From the NCBI GenBank assembly GCA_020630735.1, contig JAHDIP010000031.1, positions 1-37,908 of the forward strand: DNA of 37,908 bases. The letters are read 5' to 3'. Numbering within the stretch: position 1 is the first letter of the stretch; the number at the start of each line of letters is the position of its first letter. A program made the translations under genes and the position numbers. This DNA comes from Saprospiraceae bacterium (GTDB taxonomy: Bacteria > Bacteroidota > Bacteroidia > Chitinophagales > Saprospiraceae). Of the stretch, positions 18,046 to 26,481 are shown in pieces. The notes beneath the pieces are model-generated. The model had not been told where the DNA came from and searched no databases. It saw only the letters and a list, made by a program, of their open reading frames with translations.

Positions 18046-18117
18046 ACCAAAGTGGTTTTCGGATTGTCAAACGAATAAAGTTACTAAAAATCAAATGATA
18101 GCTATTCGTAATGATCC
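18046..18117 (+). repeat. Copy A of a 72-bp dispersed repeat
   Basis: Aligned without gaps to the reverse complement of 29829-29900, 59 of 72 positions agree (about 82%). The strongest part is tggttttcggattg, followed by caaacga and later aaaatcaaa; both copies end in tgatcc. It lies in the intergenic space upstream of the sigma gene and downstream of the SprB-type gene's terminator. It has no coding potential. Confidence 0.75.
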
Positions 18118-18150
18118 TTGCACTTATAACTGAACATTAATCTTTTAAAA

Positions 18151-18178
18151 AAAGCTGAGGTCTTCCAACCTCAGCTTT
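18151..18178 (-). terminator. Rho-independent terminator of the SprB-repeat gene
   Basis: Perfect 11-bp arms aaagctgaggt (18151-18161) and its complement (18168-18178) with a 6-nt loop. On the minus strand the stem is followed by a T-tract (complement of ttttaaaa). It lies 33 nt beyond the stop codon at 18211. Confidence 0.85.
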
Positions 18179-18210
18179 GTACATTATCTATAATCTTAAT
18201 AAAAAATCAT

Positions 18211-21200
18211 TTATTGCTTTACCATCTTCTTCGTAATCACCTCTTTGCCATTCGATATCGTTAGGAAGTAAAGACCACTTGTCAATCTTGTAGCATCCAA
18301 TCTCAATGTTTGAACACCTCTATTGATCGATTGTGTTTCTTGGTGTAATAACTGACCATTAACATTTAGAATGCTAAACTGAGCATCAATAAGCGCATTG
18401 CTTTCGATTTGGATATAGGCAACTTCTCCTACTGGATTCGGGAATATAGCAACACCATCTTCTTCTATCACATCAGCAATAGCGACAGTAGAAGCTATTT
18501 CAAATTCGATATCATCAGCGATAGGATTATCAGGTCCAATGGTAATGATTTGGAAAATTGGTTCTCCACCTATAATCTCAATATACACTTTGTATGTTCC
18601 CCAAGGAAGGTCATTAAATTCAAAGCGCCCTTCTTCGTCTGTTAAGCGATGTGTGAATGGATTGTCATTTACATCCAATAATAAAACAGAAACATTTGGT
18701 AGTGGTGTTCCATTTCTATCTTCAATATTTCCATCCCATAAACCATTTCCATCCGTTACGATACCATTGATACCACCTGGGCCAGTAAGTCCATCACCAG
18801 GAATCAGGTTGATATCAAAAGATGATATTCCACCATAAGGTATATTGATGACTTCAGCATCTGACCAGAATAAAACATCGCCATAATAGGTAGGTAAGAA
18901 ATCTTCAAAGCCAGCCATTGTGGAAAATAATTCTGCTTTTACAAAATATTGCCCAACAGGTACATCACCAAAATTGTAAAAACCTCCAAAACTATTTGGA
19001 CTTAAAAGAATCTCTGTTGTATCACAAACAATTGCTTGTCCAGTATCGTCTACTTTTACTAAATAGGCATAGCCCATAACAGCAGCAGCAGGGTCCATTA
19101 TTGGATAAACATAACCCGTAATATTCCAGTACTCAGGTAAATCCGTTGTAATGTAACAGGCTTCAGCAACGCAGTTGTTTGCATCTGTTATCGTTACACA
19201 ATATTCATTGCCTATTATTGGATTAATTTCGGTATAGTTTGATGTAGAACCATTGTTCCATTCATAAGTATAAGGTGCAATACCAGATGGGTATGCTTCT
19301 AAAATATTGACACCTGCAGAGTCAGCAGGAAAAATCGTAACCGAACAATCATCAGGATTTGGAAACTCAATATCTACACAAGCGAAGTTGGTACAACCAG
19401 TAGCATCTACCATTTCTACGCAGTAAGTACCTGCTCCATTTACAAAAATATTTTCTCCTGTATTTCCATTATTCCAATAATACTCAATTGGTTCTGTACC
19501 TTCTCCATTAGCAGAAACGATAAACTCTGTACCACTATTATTAATAGCTTCGAAAGTAGGATTTAAGAAGCATGGTCCTGAACCGATAAAAACATCTTCA
19601 CACCATTCGGCTTCACAACCTGTGGCATCCGTAACTGTTACACAATATACACCATCTTCTTCTACAAATATTTCCGAAGTTGTTTCACCCGTATTCCATT
19701 CATAAGTGAACGGTCCTTGTCCCCAAGTAGCAGCGATTAATATTGCCCCACCAGCATCAGGCGCAGGATTAACACCTATTTCTACTCCACATTCATTCGG
19801 GAATGGTTCGTAGCAAGCAGTAGAAACACATCCTGTCGTTACACTTATAGCTTCTACACAATAGATATCTGAATTATTACCCATGACAATTTGTTGGGTA
19901 GTTTCGCCCGTATTCCAGTAGTATTCAAACGGCCCTTCTCCTTCAGCATAAGCGATTAACATATTAGCTGAATCGAGAGGTTCTATGAATACAAAACAGT
20001 CAGGGTCTATTTGACCAACATCAATACAAGCAAAGTTTGAGCAACCCATGGCGTCGATCATTTCTACGCAGTAGGTACCAGCCTCAGCAACCACGATTGA
20101 CTCTCCTACATCTCCATTATCCCAAATGTATTCAATTGGTAATACACCAATACCATTTGTATAAAGTACATACTCTCCCGATGCCAATTGATCATAAGAA
20201 GGTTGTAATTCACATTGATCAATAATATCTATAATCACATCTTGGCACCATTCGGCTTCACAACCTGTGGCATCCGTAACTGTTACACAATATACACCAT
20301 CTTCTTCTACAAATATTTCCGAAGTCGTTTCGCCAGTACTCCATTGGTAAGTAAATGGTTCTTCTCCCCATGTATTGGTCATCAAAATCAGACCGCCACC
20401 TGGTGCAGGATCACATAAAAATTCTATGCCGCAATCTGGAATATTTTCATAGCAGTTGTAAGCGCCACAACCTGTCGTAACACTTGTTACTTCTACACAA
20501 TAACTATCTTGATTGTTATCCATCACGATATATTGTGTTGTTTCGCCTGTATTCCAAATGTATTCAAATGGTCCTTCTCCTTCTACATTTGCAAAAAGAA
20601 TATTTACACCAGTAGAATCTGCGGACTCAACTATTACGGAACAATCAGGGTTAGGATTACCAATATCAAAACAGCTTGAAGACAAACACCCCATTGCATC
20701 AATTACATCGACACAATACGTACCATTTTCCGTTACGAAAATAACTTCTGTTTCTTCGCCAGTACTCCAAAAATATTGAAATGGTTCTACACCAAAAGCA
20801 TCTGCAAAAAGTGCAAGACCTGTATTTAAAGAATCTAATTCGATATTGACAAAACAAATATTTTCGATGTCTACTTGCTGGCAATGATCAGAAGTACAGC
20901 CTACTGCATCGGTAATTGTTACACAATAAAAGCCCGAATCTGTAATTGTAATTTCGGAAGTTGTCTGACCTGTACTCCATTCATACGTAATCGGTTCTAC
21001 TCCCCAGCCAAAAGCGGATAAGAACAATCCACCAGCAGGATCAGGATCACAAGACCATTCTAAACCACAATCTTGATTTTCTTCAAGATCATAGCAAGAT
21101 TCAGAAACACAACCAATAGCATCCGTTACTGTTACACAGAAAAAACCTGGTCCCTGTACAAAAATCTCTGAACCAGTTTGTCCATCATTCCATTGATAAG

Positions 21201-22299
21201 TAAAAGGAGCCATGCCTTGCGCATCAGCTATTAGCATATTTAAGCCTGTCGGAGAAATTCCTTCATCAATAATATTCACAAAGCAAAAAGTATCTACCAC
21301 TATCTCTGGTATAACCTCGATACATGCAGAAGCGGTACAACCTGTTTGGTCGATCATTTCTACACAGTATATACCTGGTAATTCAGCATAAAATTCTTGA
21401 CCAAATTCATTGGTACTCCAAACATATTCAATAGCTCCTGTACCTTGTCCTTCAGCAAATAATATTGCTGGTGCTATTACTTGGTCAACATTTGGATTAC
21501 TTGGGTTAGCCCAAATAGTTACAATACAATCGCTACCGTTATTTTGGCAAGCTTCGGCTGTACAGCCATTTGCATCTGTAATCGTTACACAATAAAATTG
21601 AGCATCTATTGCAGCTATGACTTGAGTCGTTTCACCATTATTCCATTGAAAAGTAAAAGGTGGTGTACCATCAGCAAATGCCTGTAGACCTCCTATATCA
21701 TTCCAATCGACATAAGCACTACAATCTGGATTTCCGCTCAATTGTACATCAGTACAAGCTACATTAGCCCCATCAGGACAAGAAGCAGAAGTAATCGTTA
21801 CACAATAAATTCCTGATTGTTCAGCTACAGTTTCAGGTCCTTCGTCACCCGTACTCCAATAAAACATATAGTCGTCAGTAACAACTGTGGTATGGGCAAA
21901 TAAGTATGCTTCAGATCCTATGGGATCAAAATATTCGGTTTCAATCCATAACTCGCAATTATCACCACCGCTTCCATTTTCACAATAGACCAAAGTAGTC
22001 GTTATATCTGCCAAGTTAGGTGTATACTCAAACTCTTGTGTGTATAAACTGCTATCGCAATCGACCATCTGCACGTAAATAGTACCTACGACATTTGGTT
22101 CTACTCCTACGTCAAGACCAAAAAAGCCATTTGCATCTGTTTGTACCGTTTCCATCGATAAATTAGTACCAATAAAAATATCTATACCCGAAACAGGTGC
22201 ACCATCTGGTGTAATAACATAGCCAGTGAGATTGACCGCTTGAGCAAATAGACCCAAGGAATAACATAGGATAGTAAGGGATAATAAAAATTTCTTCAT
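18211..22299 (-). CDS. Large secreted adhesin-like protein with 13 SprB-type repeats and T9SS sorting domain
   Basis: A 1362-residue protein. ATG at 22299 is chosen because it opens directly on a signal peptide (MKKFLLSLTILCYSLGLFAQ); an upstream in-frame ATG at 22344 would add 15 unlikely residues. After an N-terminal carboxypeptidase-regulatory-like domain (VNLTGYVITPDGAPVSGIDI) come 13 tandem ~65-residue units of the SprB type. Each starts with Cys, has PFxYxWxxGxTT in the middle, and ends YCVxxxDAxGCxxxxC. Units 5-13 form three copies of a three-unit super-repeat. A further carboxypeptidase-like domain (NGIVTDGNGLWDGN ... GRFEFNDLPWGTYKVYIE) precedes the sorting domain from FPNPVGEV. SprB is the gliding adhesin of Flavobacterium, so surface adhesion is likely, though motility is not shown. 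Each unit's paired Cys suggest disulfides. Confidence 0.85.
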   Translation of the reverse strand: MKKFLLSLTILCYSLGLFAQAVNLTGYVITPDGAPVSGIDIFIGTNLSMETVQTDANGFFGLDVGVEPNVVGTIYVQMVDCDSSLYTQEFEYTPNLADITTTLVYCENGSGGDNCELWIETEYFDPIGSEAYLFAHTTVVTDDYMFYWSTGDEGPETVAEQSGIYCVTITSASCPDGANVACTDVQLSGNPDCSAYVDWNDIGGLQAFADGTPPFTFQWNNGETTQVIAAIDAQFYCVTITDANGCTAEACQNNGSDCIVTIWANPSNPNVDQVIAPAILFAEGQGTGAIEYVWSTNEFGQEFYAELPGIYCVEMIDQTGCTASACIEVIPEIVVDTFCFVNIIDEGISPTGLNMLIADAQGMAPFTYQWNDGQTGSEIFVQGPGFFCVTVTDAIGCVSESCYDLEENQDCGLEWSCDPDPAGGLFLSAFGWGVEPITYEWSTGQTTSEITITDSGFYCVTITDAVGCTSDHCQQVDIENICFVNIELDSLNTGLALFADAFGVEPFQYFWSTGEETEVIFVTENGTYCVDVIDAMGCLSSSCFDIGNPNPDCSVIVESADSTGVNILFANVEGEGPFEYIWNTGETTQYIVMDNNQDSYCVEVTSVTTGCGAYNCYENIPDCGIEFLCDPAPGGGLILMTNTWGEEPFTYQWSTGETTSEIFVEEDGVYCVTVTDATGCEAEWCQDVIIDIIDQCELQPSYDQLASGEYVLYTNGIGVLPIEYIWDNGDVGESIVVAEAGTYCVEMIDAMGCSNFACIDVGQIDPDCFVFIEPLDSANMLIAYAEGEGPFEYYWNTGETTQQIVMGNNSDIYCVEAISVTTGCVSTACYEPFPNECGVEIGVNPAPDAGGAILIAATWGQGPFTYEWNTGETTSEIFVEEDGVYCVTVTDATGCEAEWCEDVFIGSGPCFLNPTFEAINNSGTEFIVSANGEGTEPIEYYWNNGNTGENIFVNGAGTYCVEMVDATGCTNFACVDIEFPNPDDCSVTIFPADSAGVNILEAYPSGIAPYTYEWNNGSTSNYTEINPIIGNEYCVTITDANNCVAEACYITTDLPEYWNITGYVYPIMDPAAAVMGYAYLVKVDDTGQAIVCDTTEILLSPNSFGGFYNFGDVPVGQYFVKAELFSTMAGFEDFLPTYYGDVLFWSDAEVINIPYGGISSFDINLIPGDGLTGPGGINGIVTDGNGLWDGNIEDRNGTPLPNVSVLLLDVNDNPFTHRLTDEEGRFEFNDLPWGTYKVYIEIIGGEPIFQIITIGPDNPIADDIEFEIASTVAIADVIEEDGVAIFPNPVGEVAYIQIESNALIDAQFSILNVNGQLLHQETQSINRGVQTLRLDATRLTSGLYFLTISNGKEVITKKMVKQ
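19601..19680. repeat. 80-bp exact direct repeat, copy 1 (within SprB-type gene)
   Basis: Bases 19601-19680 are identical to 20246-20325. They encode the end of repeat unit 11 (TSEIFVEEDGVYCVTVTDAT onward). The spacing of 645 nt equals 215 codons, the length of the three-unit super-repeat. Confidence 0.9.
20246..20325. repeat. 80-bp exact direct repeat, copy 2 (within SprB-type gene)
   Basis: Identical to 19601-19680 and encoding the same part of repeat unit 8. Silent sites are also unchanged, whereas the rest of units 8 and 11 differs, which points to recent duplication or gene conversion. Confidence 0.9.
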
Positions 22300-22416
22300 T
22301 ATTAGATTTATTAGATTGTGATTTTTCCTTTCGACCTCATACACGCATGTATTTTTTGAAAGGTTGGGTTGTTTCTATATTTTTTTTATTTTTTTATCAA
22401 AGCCTTGAATATTTAG

Positions 22417-22424
22417 TATTTTTG
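22417..22424 (+). promoter_or_regulatory. -7 box of rarA
   Basis: TATTTTTG (TAnnTTTG consensus) 64 nt before the rarA start, followed by GTGG exactly as in front of the acyl-CoA dehydrogenase gene (34397-34404). No TTG is found at the -33 distance. Confidence 0.4.
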
Positions 22425-22431
22425 TGGAGTC

Positions 22432-22439
22432 CAAATTTA
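22432..22439 (-). promoter_or_regulatory. Possible -7 box for the SprB-type gene
   Basis: Read on the minus strand this is TAAATTTG, an exact TAnnTTTG match. A TTG lies only 14 nt upstream, closer than usual. It would place the start just beside the divergent rarA box and give a leader of ~125 nt. Confidence 0.25.
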
Positions 22440-22488
22440 CGATAATTCCTATTCAAAAGGTTGATTTTCAATAAAAAAACCCACAAAA

Positions 22489-23760
22489 ATGAGACCATTA
22501 GCAGAACGAATGCGCCCACAAACGCTTGATGAGTATATCGGTCAGAAACATTTAGTGGGCAAAGGTGCTGTTTTGAGGCAGGCTATTGAATCTGGTAAAA
22601 TTCCTTCTTTTATTCTTTGGGGTCCTCCAGGTGTAGGAAAAACAACACTTGCGAGCATTATTGCCAAGCAATTAGACCGACCTTTTTATACCTTGAGCGC
22701 CATTAATTCAGGCGTGAAAGATATACGAGAAACGATCCAAAAAGCAAAGGGACAACAGTTTTTTAATCGCCCTAATCCGATCTTATTTATTGATGAAATC
22801 CATCGTTTTAGCAAATCACAACAAGACTCCTTGCTTGGTGCTGTGGAGAAAGGAATTATTACTCTTATTGGAGCCACAACAGAAAATCCTTCTTTCGAAG
22901 TGATCGCTGCCCTACTCTCTCGGTCGCAGGTTTATATTTTGCAACATCTTACCAAAGAGGAACTCATTCAATTAGTTGATACGGCTATTAAACAAGACGA
23001 GTATCTAAAAGAGAAAAACATTAGCATTAAGGAGTATGATGCACTGCTAAAATTTTCGGGAGGTGATGGTCGAAAACTATACAATATCTTAGAATTAATC
23101 TGTAATTACGATGATAATAATGCAGTAGAGATTACCAATGATTTAGTGGCTCAAAAAATTCAACAAAATATAGCGATCTATGATAAAGGTGGCGAACAGC
23201 ATTATGATATTGCTTCGGCATTAATCAAATCGATTAGAGGGAGCGATCCTAATGCTGCTGTGTATTGGCTTGCTCGAATGCTAGAAGGCGGTGAAGATAT
23301 CAAATTCATTGCCCGACGATTACTCATCGCTGCATCCGAAGATATTGGTTTGGCTAACCCCAATGCTCTGCTGATGGCAACGACTTGCTTTCAGGCAGTT
23401 CAGATGATTGGTCTACCTGAAGCACGAATTATATTGTCTCAGGCAACTGTTTATTTGGCGACTTCTCCTAAAAGCAATTCGGCCTACATGGCCATCAATA
23501 AAGCACAAAAACTAGTTCGAGAAACAGGTAATCTTTCTGTTCCTCTTCCGATTCGAAATGCCCCCACTGATTTGATGAAAAAATTAGATTATGGCAAAAA
23601 CTATAAGTATGCACACGATTTTGAAAACAATTTCGTCAGTCAAGAATTTCTTCCAGATGAAATAAGTGGTACTAAATTATTTGAACCACAACAAAATCCA
23701 CCAGAGCAAAAAATCCGTCAACGCCTTCAACAGTTTTGGAAAGAAAAATACAATTATTAG
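22489..23760 (+). CDS. rarA: Replication-associated recombination protein A (RarA/MgsA AAA+ ATPase)
   Basis: A 423-residue AAA+ ATPase of the RarA/MgsA/WRNIP1 family, a cytoplasmic clamp-loader-like tetramer that acts at stalled replication forks and DNA ends. The family N-terminal signature PLAERMRPQTLDEYIGQKHL is intact. Walker A is GPPGVGKTT (45-53), Walker B LFIDEIHRF with Asp102-Glu103, sensor 1 GATTENPSF (128-136), and the C-terminal MgsA domain includes RGSDPNAAVYWLARMLEGGE. The length is normal. It is divergent from the SprB-type gene and followed by its own terminator, so it is a single-gene unit. Confidence 0.97.
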   Translation: MRPLAERMRPQTLDEYIGQKHLVGKGAVLRQAIESGKIPSFILWGPPGVGKTTLASIIAKQLDRPFYTLSAINSGVKDIRETIQKAKGQQFFNRPNPILFIDEIHRFSKSQQDSLLGAVEKGIITLIGATTENPSFEVIAALLSRSQVYILQHLTKEELIQLVDTAIKQDEYLKEKNISIKEYDALLKFSGGDGRKLYNILELICNYDDNNAVEITNDLVAQKIQQNIAIYDKGGEQHYDIASALIKSIRGSDPNAAVYWLARMLEGGEDIKFIARRLLIAASEDIGLANPNALLMATTCFQAVQMIGLPEARIILSQATVYLATSPKSNSAYMAINKAQKLVRETGNLSVPLPIRNAPTDLMKKLDYGKNYKYAHDFENNFVSQEFLPDEISGTKLFEPQQNPPEQKIRQRLQQFWKEKYNY

Positions 23761-23782
23761 AGGAGTACTTCTTCTCTTTTTT
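23759..23782 (+). terminator. Terminator after rarA
   Basis: A 7-bp stem agaggag/cttctct (23759-23765, 23771-23777, one G-T pair) overlaps the rarA stop codon and runs directly into T6. Short but with a good T-tract. Confidence 0.55.
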
Positions 23783-23847
23783 AAATACAGAGAAAAAGCA
23801 TTATTTTGGAAGCAAGAAAAATTAAAATCTTAATCAAACACATCAAT

Positions 23848-26352
23848 ATGAAAAAGATAACGTTTCTCCTTCTATTCGTAAGCAGCATTTTTACTATAAG
23901 TAAGGCTCAAAATTTTGGTCTACTAATAGATGGTGTAGAAGAACAATTGGTAGTACCTCACAAAGATGTCTTTAATATATCGACTGCCTTTACGATAGAA
24001 GCTTGGATATATGCTAATAGTTGGCAACCTAATATCTGGCAAGGTAGTATTGTCAACAAAGATATTCCTGGACCAGATAGAGGATATGGATTTAGATGTG
24101 GAGATAATGGTAAGCTTTCTTTCGTTATGGCTGCGGATAATACTTGGAATGAAGTCTTCACTTCTTCTATTATGAATAGCGAACAATGGCACCATGTAGC
24201 AGTCGTTGTATCTGGTACCAACATGACTTTATATATCGATGGTCAAGCTGTCGCTACAGAAAGTTATACTGGCACTATTTCTAGTAATACTGAAGACCTA
24301 ACAATAGGGGCTTCAACTGGTTTTGGCGACCGCCATTTTGATGGTGTCTTGGATGAAATAAGAATTTGGAATGTAGCTCGTACACAAACTGAATTAGCCG
24401 ATAATAGCTCTACTGTCTTCACAGGAAATGAAGCTGGACTTGTTGCTTATTTTCCAATGAATGATGGTTCAGGTACAACTGCTGAAAATCTTGTAGATGC
24501 CGCTTGCTCAGCTACACTTTCTAATATGGATGATTCGAATTGGGTAGAAGGTTTTGCGATTCCCGATTATGACATTTCGGTTCAACCTATCAGTGGTATT
24601 GATGTATTCAATATGAAATACCGCCCTATCTTAATGAATACGAATCTATCTAATTTGGGTAATGAAAATTTGACGGATGTCGAAGTAACTATAAGTGTCA
24701 ATGGTTCTGAAGTTGTTACTGAAACTATTGCTACACCAATTCCTTCTGGTTCACTTTTCAATTACCAATTTATAACGCCTATTGATTTGACTGATTTAGA
24801 TAATCCTACTATCGAAATTAGTGCTTATCATCCTGATGATCAAAATACATTAAACAATGTAAAAGATATTACTCTTAGTACTCAGACTGGAAATATTATC
24901 CGTCTTTTTGACGGAAAGCAGCATAACTTTGGAAGTGCTGGGCAAAATCATTTCAACAATGTAGTCTTACCAGCAAGTCTTGAAGAGTTTGAACAATTAT
25001 TATTACACATCAACTTGTCTTGTCCTTCTGGTGGATGCGATCCTTGGGATCAACCTGCAAAAGTAAATGCTATTACAGATGAAGGCAACTTCGAAATTGC
25101 TAGATATGTCACTCCTTATGGTATCGCTTGTGGCCCTTGGACAGTAGATGTTACAGATTTCAAAAGTATATTAACAGGCTCTGTTAGCTTCCATTCTTAT
25201 GTACAAGTATGGGGAGGTAATGGTTGGCTCGTCACTATTGATCTTGAATTGATTGAAGGCAATGACTCTTATCCTTTTTATAACCTTCATTCACTTTGGG
25301 AAACAGATTATCAAGTCTATGGTGATCCTTCTTTTAGCTATGATTTAGCTGAACAAAACATAGCTGTAGATGCAATAACAGAAGCTTCGCACATTCGAAT
25401 GACAATGTCTGGGCATGGGCAAGGAAATACTGATAACGCTGCAGAGTTTTCTAACATGACTCACCAATTTTTAGTAGATGGTACTTCTGTAAATGATCAT
25501 AATTTATGGAAAGCTGATTGTGCAGAAAACGATTGCGCAGATCAAGCAGGTAGTTGGTTATTTGCTCGTGCAGGTTGGTGCCCAGGTCAGGCAGTTGATC
25601 CTTATATTGTCAATACGACAACTAATGTAAGTGCTGGTTCGACTGTTGCTATTGATTATGAATTAGAAGCCTACACCAACTTACTAAATACTGGATATAA
25701 CGAAACATCGCACACCGAACCTCACTACCGAATTTGGTCGTACTTCGTTGAGCAAAGTAGCCAACGTTATGTCGATTATTCTAATCTCCTGACGACTGCT
25801 ATTACACCAACTATTGGAGCTGGTGATTCATTCGATGGGCTTACACTTGACATTACGAATAATGGAAGTGTTGCAATGTCCAATTTTGAGCTTAGCTATT
25901 TTATCAATAATGAATTAATTGCCACAGAGACAGTTGCTGGTCCACTTGCTCCTAATGAATCTATGACACATAATTTCACAACTATTGATGGCTATCAGGC
26001 TGGATTTCAAAATATTTTTTATGGCGTAGTGAGTCACCCAGATGATGAAAACCTTGGTGATAATGTGATTGATTATTTGATTGAAGGAATGGTAGCTGTT
26101 GATGAGATCGAACAAGCTTTGACGAGTATTAAAGTTTATCCAAATCCTGTTCAATACGAATTTAACATCGAATTAGATCCTATCTTAAAAGGAAGTACGT
26201 TAGATATTTTAACGAGTGATGGGCGTTTGGTAAAACGTACAATTGCAACGAATCAATTGCTTAATATCAATATCAAAGATGCAGGAGTTTATTTCATACA
26301 CTTGACACATCCTGATGGTTATGTGGTTAATAAAAAGATTGTCGTGCTTTAG
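23848..26352 (+). CDS. T9SS-sorted LamG and peptide-N-glycosidase F-related protein
   Basis: An 834-residue secreted protein. ATG 23848 is chosen because MKKITFLLLFVSSIFTISKA is a signal peptide; an in-frame start at 23806 would put 14 polar residues before it. Residues ~25-230 are a LamG/jellyroll carbohydrate-binding domain (AFTIEAWIYANSW ... WHHVAVVVSGTNMTLYIDG ... GVLDEIRIWNVART). Residues ~350-600 resemble the PNGase F two-domain fold (CDPWDQ, VDVTDFKSILTG, RAGWCPG). By alignment from memory, Asp60 of PNGase F corresponds to Asp401 (WD) and Glu206 to Glu533 (AAEF), but Glu118 corresponds to Gln453 (YVQVW). A beta-sandwich and a sorting domain (VYPNPVQYE) complete it. It probably binds glycoproteins and may remove N-glycans; the Gln change leaves activity uncertain. 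Confidence 0.85.
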   Translation: MKKITFLLLFVSSIFTISKAQNFGLLIDGVEEQLVVPHKDVFNISTAFTIEAWIYANSWQPNIWQGSIVNKDIPGPDRGYGFRCGDNGKLSFVMAADNTWNEVFTSSIMNSEQWHHVAVVVSGTNMTLYIDGQAVATESYTGTISSNTEDLTIGASTGFGDRHFDGVLDEIRIWNVARTQTELADNSSTVFTGNEAGLVAYFPMNDGSGTTAENLVDAACSATLSNMDDSNWVEGFAIPDYDISVQPISGIDVFNMKYRPILMNTNLSNLGNENLTDVEVTISVNGSEVVTETIATPIPSGSLFNYQFITPIDLTDLDNPTIEISAYHPDDQNTLNNVKDITLSTQTGNIIRLFDGKQHNFGSAGQNHFNNVVLPASLEEFEQLLLHINLSCPSGGCDPWDQPAKVNAITDEGNFEIARYVTPYGIACGPWTVDVTDFKSILTGSVSFHSYVQVWGGNGWLVTIDLELIEGNDSYPFYNLHSLWETDYQVYGDPSFSYDLAEQNIAVDAITEASHIRMTMSGHGQGNTDNAAEFSNMTHQFLVDGTSVNDHNLWKADCAENDCADQAGSWLFARAGWCPGQAVDPYIVNTTTNVSAGSTVAIDYELEAYTNLLNTGYNETSHTEPHYRIWSYFVEQSSQRYVDYSNLLTTAITPTIGAGDSFDGLTLDITNNGSVAMSNFELSYFINNELIATETVAGPLAPNESMTHNFTTIDGYQAGFQNIFYGVVSHPDDENLGDNVIDYLIEGMVAVDEIEQALTSIKVYPNPVQYEFNIELDPILKGSTLDILTSDGRLVKRTIATNQLLNINIKDAGVYFIHLTHPDGYVVNKKIVVL

Positions 26353-26381
26353 GTATTCAGTTCAAAAAAAATTAAGAATCG

Positions 26382-26428
26382 AAGATAAGTCAGAACATTT
26401 TATTCAAAATATTCTGACTTATCTTTTA
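26382..26428 (+). terminator. Terminator after the PNGase F-like gene
   Basis: Perfect 14-bp arms aagataagtcagaa (26382-26395) and complement (26412-26425), plus an inner atttt/aaaat stem separated by a bulge, followed by TTTA. It starts 30 nt after the stop codon and separates this gene from susC. Confidence 0.7.
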
Positions 26429-26481
26429 CTTTGAAATGTAATATAAAATTAGTTGACATTTACACAAAATAAAGGAAACAG

